Source: Paenibacillus sp.
Lineage (GTDB): Bacteria; Bacillota; Bacilli; Paenibacillales; YIM-B00363
Direction of reading: 5' to 3'
Length of the DNA stretch: 64,000 bases
Assembly: GCF_035645195.1 (NCBI RefSeq)
Contig: NZ_DASQNA010000022.1
Coordinates: 62,001 to 126,000, forward strand
This document shows positions 58,313 to 64,000 of the stretch, piece after piece. Below the pieces are notes generated by a model, which was not told the origin of the DNA, ran no database searches, and worked only from the letters and a program-made list of their open reading frames with translations. Numbering within the stretch: the first letter of the stretch is position 1; every line of letters begins with the position of its first letter. Position numbers and translations under genes: made by a program.

Positions 58313-59548
58313 ATGACGAACATCGAGGGGAAAGCGCAATGGAAGATGCCGCTCGCCGGCAGCCGCTCGGGAGGGCGGATGCTGGCGGGAGTGGTGCTCG
58401 GCACGGTGACGGCGATCGGACCGTTCTCGATCGATATGTATTTGCCGGCGCTGCCGGAGATGGCCGCGGAGTACGGAACGACCGCCGCGTGGACGCAGCT
58501 GACGCTGACTACGTTCCTGCTCGGCATGGCGTTCGGCCAAATCGTCGCGGGCCCGATCAGCGACGCTTGGGGCCGAAGGGGGCCGCTGTTCGTCGGCATG
58601 GCCGTATATATTATTACTTCGTTGTTATGCGCCTTCGCGCCGTCCGTGGAGTGGTTGGCGTTCCTGCGTTTCGTGCAGGGGCTCGCGGGCGCGTCGGGCA
58701 TCGTGATTGCGCGCGCGATCGCGAGAGACCGGTTCGACGGCGCGGAGCTGACGAAATTTTTCGCGCTGCTGACGCTGATCGGAGGCGCGGGGCCGATCGT
58801 GGCGCCGCTCGTCGGCGGGCAGCTGCTGCTCGTCACGTCGTGGCAGGGCGTATTCCTTCTGCTCGGCGCGTTCGGCGCGCTGCTGTGGCTGTCCGTGTAC
58901 CTGGCCGTGCCGGAAAGCTTGCCGAAGCATGCGCGCATCGCCGGCGGGCTGCCGAAGTCGGTGAAAGCGATGCTCGGGCTGCTGCGCAATCGGGAGCTGA
59001 TCGGCTATGCGGTGACGCAGGGGCTAATGATGGGCGGACTGTTCGCCTACATCTCCGGATCGTCCTTCATGATGCAGGACTTGTACGGCGTGTCGCCGCA
59101 GACGTTCAGCCTGCTCTTCGCGCTGAACGGCTCCGGGTACATCATCGGCGCGCAGGGGACGGCTCGTCTCGTCGGCAAATTCCGCGAGAGCTCGCTGCTG
59201 CTGACCGGACTGATCCTGTCCGCCGTCGCGGGGGCGGCGCTGTTCGCGGCGCTGCTGAGCCAGGCGAGTTTGTATGCGGTCGTTCCGGCTTTATTCGTCA
59301 TGATCTTCTGCGTCGGCATCATTTCGACGACGAGCATGTCGCTCGCGCTGCAGAAGCATAAACAGAACGCCGGCAGCGCGGCCGGGCTGCTCGGGCTGAT
59401 CGGCATGCTGTTCGGCGCCGTCATTTCCCCGCTGTCGGGGCTGTTCGGCGGCGAGTCGGCCGCGTCGATCGGCGCGGTGATCGCCGTCTGCTCGACGGGC
59501 GCGCTGGCCGGATATTTGCTCATCGTGCCGAAGTCGGAACGGGCATAA
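58313..59548 (+). CDS. Bcr/CflA-type multidrug MFS transporter
   Basis: A 411-residue, twelve-span drug:H+ antiporter. It has the Bcr motif I-G-P-F-S-I-D-M-Y-L-P-A-L-P in TM1, G-P-I-S-D-A-W-G-R-R in the first loop and R-F-V-Q-G-L-A-G-A-S-G in TM4, typical of drug exporters that expel bicyclomycin, chloramphenicol or similar compounds. A short TATAAT-like promoter lies about 40 bases upstream. ATG 58313 follows AAAGGAGAGAAACGG. Stand-alone gene; substrate unknown. Confidence 0.9.
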   Translation: MTNIEGKAQWKMPLAGSRSGGRMLAGVVLGTVTAIGPFSIDMYLPALPEMAAEYGTTAAWTQLTLTTFLLGMAFGQIVAGPISDAWGRRGPLFVGMAVYIITSLLCAFAPSVEWLAFLRFVQGLAGASGIVIARAIARDRFDGAELTKFFALLTLIGGAGPIVAPLVGGQLLLVTSWQGVFLLLGAFGALLWLSVYLAVPESLPKHARIAGGLPKSVKAMLGLLRNRELIGYAVTQGLMMGGLFAYISGSSFMMQDLYGVSPQTFSLLFALNGSGYIIGAQGTARLVGKFRESSLLLTGLILSAVAGAALFAALLSQASLYAVVPALFVMIFCVGIISTTSMSLALQKHKQNAGSAAGLLGLIGMLFGAVISPLSGLFGGESAASIGAVIAVCSTGALAGYLLIVPKSERA

Positions 59549-59623
59549 TGCGGCCGACGCCGCGCGCGATGGTGTACAATAGAACTTAGAAAGAAGTTTG
59601 ACAGAGAAGGAAGGAGTGCGGAA

Positions 59624-60397
59624 GTGAACCGAAAAATGGTGTTTTTCGACATCGACGGCACGCTGCTGGATCATCATACGCGAACGATTCCCGCGTCGAC
59701 GCGCGAGGCGATCGCGGAGCTGCGCAGACTCGGCCACGAGGTCGCGATCGCGACGGGACGGGGGCCGTTCATGTTCCGGAGCATCCGCGAGGAGCTCGAC
59801 ATTCATACGTACGTCAGCTTGAACGGGCAATACGTCGTGCACGAGGGAAGCGTCGTCCGCAGCCAGCCGATTCCGAAACCGGTCCTGGAGCGACTGCATG
59901 AATCCGCGAAAACAAGCAATCATCCGATCGTATATATGGCGGCGGAGACGATGAAATGCGCCGAGACGGACCATCCGTTCGTCGTGGAAAGCTTATCGTC
60001 CTTGGAGCTCGACATGCCGGACTACCACCCGAACTATTTTCATGAAGAGGATATTTATCAAGCGATGGTGTTCTGCGAAGCGGAGGCGGAGGAGGCGTAC
60101 CGGCAAGGCTTCGATCTGCAGTTTATCCGCTGGCATCGGTATTCTATGGACGTGCTGCCTTTCGGAGGTTCGAAGGCGGAAGGCGTGCAAGCGATGATCG
60201 AACGGCTCGGCTTCCGGAGGGAGGACGTGTACGCGTTCGGCGACAACCTGAACGATATCGAAATGCTGCGCTTCGCGGGCACCGGCGTCGCGATGGGGAA
60301 CGCGCCGGAGACGGTGAAGCTGGTTGCGGACGTCGTCACGCGCGACGTCGGCGACGACGGCATTTGGCACGGCTTGAAGGCGGTCGGGCTGTTGTAA
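59624..60397 (+). CDS. Cof-type HAD phosphatase
   Basis: A 257-residue HAD-superfamily hydrolase that starts GTG at 59624 after GGAAGGAG. Motif I D-I-D-G-T-L-L, the conserved Thr/Ser motif, and the C-terminal G-D-N-L-N-D-I-E-M-L motif IV are intact. A C2B-type cap occupies the middle. Cof-like enzymes remove phosphate from sugar phosphates, nucleotides or cofactors. A TACAAT-like -10 element lies about 50 bases upstream. A bidirectional terminator follows. Confidence 0.9.
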   Translation: MNRKMVFFDIDGTLLDHHTRTIPASTREAIAELRRLGHEVAIATGRGPFMFRSIREELDIHTYVSLNGQYVVHEGSVVRSQPIPKPVLERLHESAKTSNHPIVYMAAETMKCAETDHPFVVESLSSLELDMPDYHPNYFHEEDIYQAMVFCEAEAEEAYRQGFDLQFIRWHRYSMDVLPFGGSKAEGVQAMIERLGFRREDVYAFGDNLNDIEMLRFAGTGVAMGNAPETVKLVADVVTRDVGDDGIWHGLKAVGLL

Positions 60398-60401
60398 ATT
60401 T

Positions 60402-60439
60402 GAAAGGCAGGTCTCCTTTGCGGGGAGCCTGCCTTTTTT
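60402..60439. terminator. Bidirectional terminator
   Basis: AAAGGCAGG-T-CTCC and GGGGAG-CCTGCCTTT form a stem with a small bulge, flanked by A and T runs. It separates the convergent HAD and DUF3231 genes. Confidence 0.8.
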
Positions 60440-60442
60440 GCG

Positions 60443-61459
60443 TTAACTGTAAATCAATTGCTGCCGGTCCGTCGTCAAGGGAGGCTGCTCCAGCCATTGC
60501 CGCTCCACGACGATATCGAACGTGTCTTTGGCGTAAGCCATAATCTCGGCGATAATTTTGGTGTAGTTGGCGATCAAGTCGGTTCGCATGGACAGCGCCG
60601 TCGCATGGGATAGAAGCACGATGTCCACCGCGTTCAACATATTGATCATGGCCAAAATCAGTTTGTCGGAGAACGGGGATACCGTCGAGTCGGTCACTTC
60701 CATGCTGACCGTCACCGTGCCGAGCAGTTCCTCCTCGAGAAGCAGCTTGTTGAAAAACTCGATCTGTTTTTCGCTGATCTCTTTCCCCCGGAGGATGAAA
60801 TTTTTCAAATCCTTGTCCTCCATCACTTGGGCGAAGCCCAGCATGATGATGACGGCGAAGTAATTTCGTTCGATGTTAAAGAAGATTTCGCTTAACTCGA
60901 TGGCGTTCAGGGGTCGCTTCTTTCCGAACATCCCGTTCAAGAACGTTTGCTTTTGCACGAATTCCACCTTCTCGGGATAGTTCATTTTCGGCGGCCGGTC
61001 GTACAGCCCTTTCTCCAACAGCAGCTTCACCGCTTTGCCGAACATTTCGGTCGTCGAGTGCAAACATTCGTTGAAAAAATCGAGCACGTCGAGACGAACG
61101 TTGTTCGAGGACGTGAACGCGAAGTTGATCATGGCCAATCGATTGTTCATGTAAATGAAACTTAAAGCGAACGGGTCGTGAAATAAGGCGGGAGCCTCTA
61201 AGTTGACGTCTTTGTCCGTAAAGCCCGTCGGAATCGGAAATTGTTCGGCCGAGAAGATGCTCTCGATCCGGGATAAGCGCCCTTGCGAGAGGGCCAGCGA
61301 CTGTTCGGCGAGCGGAATGATTTCCTCGTCCTGCAGGTGGTGCAGGAAATAACGAAGGAAACAAACGGCCATGCTCTCCTGCATGTAAATGCTCCACAGA
61401 CCGCCGATTTCCGTAGAAGATAGTTCGATGTTCGCCGGCTTCACGCTTTCTGCGCTCAT
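60443..61459 (-). CDS. DUF3231 protein, tandem ferritin-like fold
   Basis: A 338-residue protein with two related helical halves. The N-terminal half starts with L-S-S-T-E-I-G-G-L-W-S-I-Y-M-Q-E-S-M-A-V-C-F; the second with L-N-A-I-E-L-S-E-I-F-F-N-I-E-R-N-Y-F-A-V. These match DUF3231, common in Bacillales and distantly similar to spore coat CotF. Function is unknown; spore coat or stress role is inferred from relatives. ATG 61459 follows GGAGG. Single gene, no neighbours on the same strand closer than 140 bases. Confidence 0.78.
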   Translation of the reverse strand: MSAESVKPANIELSSTEIGGLWSIYMQESMAVCFLRYFLHHLQDEEIIPLAEQSLALSQGRLSRIESIFSAEQFPIPTGFTDKDVNLEAPALFHDPFALSFIYMNNRLAMINFAFTSSNNVRLDVLDFFNECLHSTTEMFGKAVKLLLEKGLYDRPPKMNYPEKVEFVQKQTFLNGMFGKKRPLNAIELSEIFFNIERNYFAVIIMLGFAQVMEDKDLKNFILRGKEISEKQIEFFNKLLLEEELLGTVTVSMEVTDSTVSPFSDKLILAMINMLNAVDIVLLSHATALSMRTDLIANYTKIIAEIMAYAKDTFDIVVERQWLEQPPLTTDRQQLIYS

Positions 61460-61545
61460 AAGTCCTCCATGATATGAAGAATTGTCCTTATCGCGTAGTA
61501 TTTTGCCTGAATAGATAAGTTATTCTTAAAGGTCGATGGACTGGA

Positions 61546-61598
61546 GAAAAAACGGCAGCCGAGGTGCGGAGGAGTCGCCCCCCGCATCCGGCTGCCGT
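61546..61598 (-). terminator. Terminator of the AHSA1/ArsR operon
   Basis: On the minus strand a 10-bp stem (61552-61561 and 61589-61598) plus an internal GC-rich pairing is followed by six T residues. Confidence 0.75.
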
Positions 61599-61603
61599 GC
61601 GGA

Positions 61604-62575
61604 TTACATCGCGGCCAAATGGTCGGCCAGCTGGTCGAATGCGGTGCCGAAGCCTTGCTGCATGGAGGGATGCATCGACCGGAAAAACTCCGCCTCTTCC
61701 TCCGACGCATAGATCGGGGCGCTTTGCATCGTCACGATCGTCCGCCCGTTCGCCTCGGCGAACGTGACGAGGTTCATCACCTCGAGCGGATACTGCGCGC
61801 TGAACGGCGCCCGCGCGACGCTGCCCGCGGCATCGGAGAACGAATTGACGAACACGAGCTTGCTCGGGCTCGCGATGTCGAGGAAGCGGAATTTGGCCCA
61901 CATGACGGTTCCGTCCGGATGGGTCAACCGGTAATGGAACGCGCCGTCCGGCCGGAGATCGAACGCCATGACGTCGAGCACGAAGTCTTTCGGCCCCCAC
62001 CAGCGCTTCAGATGCTCCGGGTCCGTCCACGCCCGGAAGACCAGCTCGCGCGGGGCGTCGAAGGCGCGCGTCAGCTTGAGCGTCGCCGCATCGAACGCAT
62101 CCAGCGCTTGCGCCAGGCGGGACAGGGTCGATTTCGCGCCTTCGGCGGCGCCGTATTTCTCGACGGTGTACTGCAGCTCCTCCGCCGAGGGGAACGTCAT
62201 GCGCATCGTCAGCTCTGTCGCGCCGTCCCGATCCGCCATCGTTACGGACACTCGGAACCGCTCGTCGGCCGCGTCGTCGCCGTGAATGTAATCGAGCCGT
62301 TCCGGGCGGACGACGTCGACGTATCGGATGCGATTGACATAGTCGGTTCCGTCGGGGCCGTGCATGACGTAGTCCCAAATTCCCCCGGGCTTCACTTCGA
62401 TCGAGCGGATCGTGATCGAGAAGCCTTCCGGCCCCCACCAATTCGCCAAGTGGCGCGGCTCCGTCCACGTTTGGAAGACGAGCTCGCGAGGCGCCTTCAG
62501 CATGCGGGTCACGATGAGATCCCGCCCTTCGATTACAACATTCGCTTGGCTCAGCAGCCGATGTTCCCCAGTCAT
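61604..62575 (-). CDS. Tandem AHSA1-type SRPBCC protein
   Basis: A 323-residue protein with two AHSA1-type domains. Each half begins with the same motif: L-K-A-P-R-E-L-V-F-Q-T-W-T-E-P-R-H-L-A-N-W-W-G-P and F-D-A-P-R-E-L-V-F-R-A-W-T-D-P-E-H-L-K-R-W-W-G-P. Most family members have one domain, so this is a fused duplication. The fold binds hydrophobic ligands; function unknown. It lies 24 bases downstream of an ArsR-type regulator on the same strand, a common pairing in Firmicutes. RBS GGAGGAATAGG. Confidence 0.88.
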   Translation of the reverse strand: MTGEHRLLSQANVVIEGRDLIVTRMLKAPRELVFQTWTEPRHLANWWGPEGFSITIRSIEVKPGGIWDYVMHGPDGTDYVNRIRYVDVVRPERLDYIHGDDAADERFRVSVTMADRDGATELTMRMTFPSAEELQYTVEKYGAAEGAKSTLSRLAQALDAFDAATLKLTRAFDAPRELVFRAWTDPEHLKRWWGPKDFVLDVMAFDLRPDGAFHYRLTHPDGTVMWAKFRFLDIASPSKLVFVNSFSDAAGSVARAPFSAQYPLEVMNLVTFAEANGRTIVTMQSAPIYASEEEAEFFRSMHPSMQQGFGTAFDQLADHLAAM

Positions 62576-62599
62576 TGCCTATTCCTCCGATTCCATGAT

Positions 62600-62953
62600 T
62601 TAGTCGCGGTCGTTGGACGGATTCTGTAGTTCTTGGAGGTATTTGTCCAAACGGTCCAGCTTTTCCTCCCACAGGCTTCTGTACCCTTCCAGCCATACGT
62701 GCAGGCCGAGGAAAGGCTCGGGCTTCAGGTTGTAAATTCTGCGGTTGGCGTCCGCCTGTACATCGACGATGCCGCTGTCGTACAGGACGCGGAGATGTTT
62801 GGACACTTGCGGCTGCCGGATGTTCAACCGGTCGGCGAGCTCGCCGACGGTGAGCGGTCCTTTGCGCAGTTCCTCGACGATATGCAGCCGGTTCGGTTCC
62901 GACAGCGCCTGAAGCAGGGAAGCGGCTAGTTGTCGATCGGTATTGGAGTTCAT
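62600..62953 (-). CDS. ArsR-family regulator of the AHSA1 operon
   Basis: A 117-residue winged-helix repressor with L-L-Q-A-L-S-E-P-N-R-L-H-I-V-E-E-L and the recognition helix region R-Q-P-Q-V-S-K-H-L-R-V-L-Y-D-S-G-I. No cysteine-rich metal site is visible, as in the subgroup paired with AHSA1 proteins. ATG 62953 is used because the family begins near M-N-S; the longer frame to 63214 has no ribosome binding site. It probably represses itself and the downstream gene; GGAATATTCC upstream is the candidate operator. Confidence 0.88.
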   Translation of the reverse strand: MNSNTDRQLAASLLQALSEPNRLHIVEELRKGPLTVGELADRLNIRQPQVSKHLRVLYDSGIVDVQADANRRIYNLKPEPFLGLHVWLEGYRSLWEEKLDRLDKYLQELQNPSNDRD

Positions 62954-63014
62954 GTCCCTGGGCGGCCCTCCTTCGAAGGGGTCGGATGTTGGATGAAACA
63001 AATGTACCATATTG

Positions 63015-63024
63015 GGAATATTCC
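63015..63024. promoter_or_regulatory. 10-bp palindrome upstream of the ArsR gene
   Basis: GGAATATTCC lies about 62 bases upstream of the ArsR start, between a plausible minus-strand -35 (TTTACA) and -10 (TACATT) 18 bases apart. It is the best candidate for the ArsR operator. Confidence 0.5.
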
Positions 63025-63148
63025 TGTAAAGGAATACATGGGAGGTTAAAAATGAGCAGTTTCGTGCATGGGGAGGAGATATGAATGCTAATTTCAATAA
63101 AACTGAGCGGATATAAACAAAATATTTTAAAAACAGAGCAAAAACGCG

Positions 63149-63178
63149 TTGACATGAACAGTATTGAGGACTTAATAT
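63149..63178 (+). promoter_or_regulatory. Sigma-A promoter of the TarJ-like gene
   Basis: TTGACA (63149-63154) and TAATAT (63173-63178) are 18 bases apart, about 105 bases before the start codon. Confidence 0.75.
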
Positions 63179-63188
63179 GTGATTGAAA

Positions 63189-63222
63189 GCGCATAAATGA
63201 ACATGTATAAACATTTATGCGC
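63189..63222 (+). repeat. 11-bp inverted repeat at the TarJ-like transcription start
   Basis: GCGCATAAATG and CATTTATGCGC are perfect arms separated by 12 bases, immediately downstream of the -10 element. It may be an operator or a 5'-leader hairpin. Confidence 0.7.
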
Positions 63223-63284
63223 GGAAATGAACAACCCCTGCAGGGTCCATTCCGTCGATCGTCAGCGTTAGGAGGAGGAAGAGG

Positions 63285-64000
63285 TTGTCGCAAACGATGG
63301 TTAGCAGCATCCGGGTGCAGTCGCGCGCATACCGGCTGGTCAAACCGCATCTGGTCGTCGATACCGTCGTAGAGCACGAGGTGCGCCCGTGGGAGGTCGT
63401 CGTCGAACCGGCGCTGGGCAGCATTTGCCACGCGGACATCCGTTATTTTACCGGGCAGAGGCGCCCTGAAGCGTTGGAGCGCAAGCTGCCCATGGCGCTT
63501 ATTCACGAAGGGCTCGGGACGGTGATCCGTTCGGAATCGCCCGAGGTGAAGGTTGGCTCTCGCGTCGTGATCGTTCCGAACATTCCGGGTTCGTTGTACC
63601 GCAACGTCGATCCGCAGGATTGCTGTCCCGCCTGCCGGAGCGGCAAAGGGGATAACTACTGCCACTACGGCCGGTTCTTGGGCAGCGGCGTAGACGGCAT
63701 CGCGCAGGAGCGGGTCGTCGTTCCGGCCGCTTGCGCCGTGCCGATCCCGGGCGAGGTGCCCGACGATGTCGCGGTGCTGACGGAGCTGTGCACGGTGTCG
63801 TATCAAGCGCTGCTCGGCGTACGGGAGAAGCTGGGCTCGGCGAAGGTGGCCGTATTCGGCGACGGGCCGGTCGGATACTTGGGGGCGGCGATGCTGCGCC
63901 ATGTGTTCGGCGTCCCGAGGGAGCGGCTGCATGCGTTCGGGGCCGCCCCGGACAAATTGAACCAATTCGATTTCGCGAACCGGAGTCTGGTGCAGGAGTA
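63285..64000 (+). CDS. TarJ-like alcohol dehydrogenase (ribulose-5-phosphate reductase type), 3' truncated
   Basis: The frame is open to the right edge, giving the first 238 residues or so of a medium-chain zinc dehydrogenase. The segment S-I-C-H-A-D-I-R-Y-F-T-G-Q, then K-L-P-M-A-L-I-H-E-G-L-G, is very close to TarJ, which makes ribitol-5-phosphate for teichoic acid using NADPH. A structural-zinc cysteine cluster (C-C-P-A-C-R...Y-C) and the dinucleotide motif F-G-D-G-P-V-G are present. TTG 63285 has the best RBS spacing (GGAGGAGG six bases upstream); ATG 63297 is the alternative. TarI, its usual partner, is not upstream. Confidence 0.82.
   Translation, partial: MSQTMVSSIRVQSRAYRLVKPHLVVDTVVEHEVRPWEVVVEPALGSICHADIRYFTGQRRPEALERKLPMALIHEGLGTVIRSESPEVKVGSRVVIVPNIPGSLYRNVDPQDCCPACRSGKGDNYCHYGRFLGSGVDGIAQERVVVPAACAVPIPGEVPDDVAVLTELCTVSYQALLGVREKLGSAKVAVFGDGPVGYLGAAMLRHVFGVPRERLHAFGAAPDKLNQFDFANRSLVQE

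Noticed and set aside
61488-63965. An 825-codon minus-strand frame covering three genes
   Set aside because: It runs over the real AHSA1 and ArsR genes in another frame and antisense to the TarJ-like gene. The product is low in hydrophobic order and rich in Arg and Pro.

Overview
The window is a chromosomal segment of a high-GC Gram-positive spore-former, most likely Paenibacillus or a close relative. The clues are a YojF/BshB2 bacillithiol pair, YesM/YesN-type sensor and regulator, DUF3231 and DoxX proteins, an SLH-domain lipoprotein, a modular GH44 glucanase, a TarJ-like dehydrogenase, strong AGGAGG ribosome binding sites and sigma-A type promoters. There are no rRNA or tRNA genes, no CRISPR array and no transposase. 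Both edges cut genes (an AHSA1-type SRPBCC protein at the left, a TarJ-like dehydrogenase at the right).

Layout. 0-3 kb: SRPBCC fragment, YdeI-like protein, a minimal kinase-like protein and an ACT-containing malic enzyme. 3-15.3 kb: a catabolic locus with a HisD-superfamily dehydrogenase, a CcpA cre site, a CUT1-type carbohydrate ABC importer, its YesM/YesN two-component system, an MFS gene broken by an in-frame TAG, an amidase and a tandem SnoaL-like protein. 15.5-18.7 kb: two related GNAT-like proteins overlapping or adjoining an ABC exporter that carries a C-terminal cyclic-nucleotide-binding domain. 18.7-26.5 kb: a DnaA-box cluster and promoter, a 58-residue ORF, then a tightly overlapping five-gene operon of two dynamin-like GTPases, a pseudo-GTPase, an M48-like protein lacking the first zinc histidine, and a small helical protein. 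This operon is the best candidate for an undescribed system; a membrane-remodelling or defence role is inference. 26.6-30.6 kb: a membrane protein whose Shine-Dalgarno lies in a perfect hairpin, a type I methyltransferase/specificity pair without a restriction subunit, and a lipoprotein.

30.7-40.9 kb: a complete guanidine-utilisation locus. One guanidine-I (ykkC) riboswitch with terminator precedes an ABC importer and a small membrane protein; a second lies inside the same gene train before the two carboxyguanidine deiminase subunits, the biotin-dependent guanidine carboxylase and allophanate hydrolase. Guanidine would be imported, carboxylated, deiminated to allophanate and hydrolysed to ammonia and CO2.

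41-55 kb: YkvA-like protein, an HTH regulator with a 17-bp palindromic operator, YojF/BshB2, a secreted copper-protein pair (cupredoxin and multicopper oxidase), GH44 enzyme, an ArsR-rhodanese regulator with MFS transporter, a chemoreceptor and an SLH lipoprotein. 55.3-58.2 kb: an mhq-type quinone/electrophile-resistance cluster (DoxX, ring-cleaving dioxygenase, hydrolase, MhqR-like MarR) with two near-identical MhqR-type boxes. 58.3-64 kb: Bcr/CflA-type MFS, Cof-type HAD phosphatase, DUF3231 protein, an ArsR/tandem-AHSA1 pair, and a TarJ-like gene with a 5' inverted repeat.
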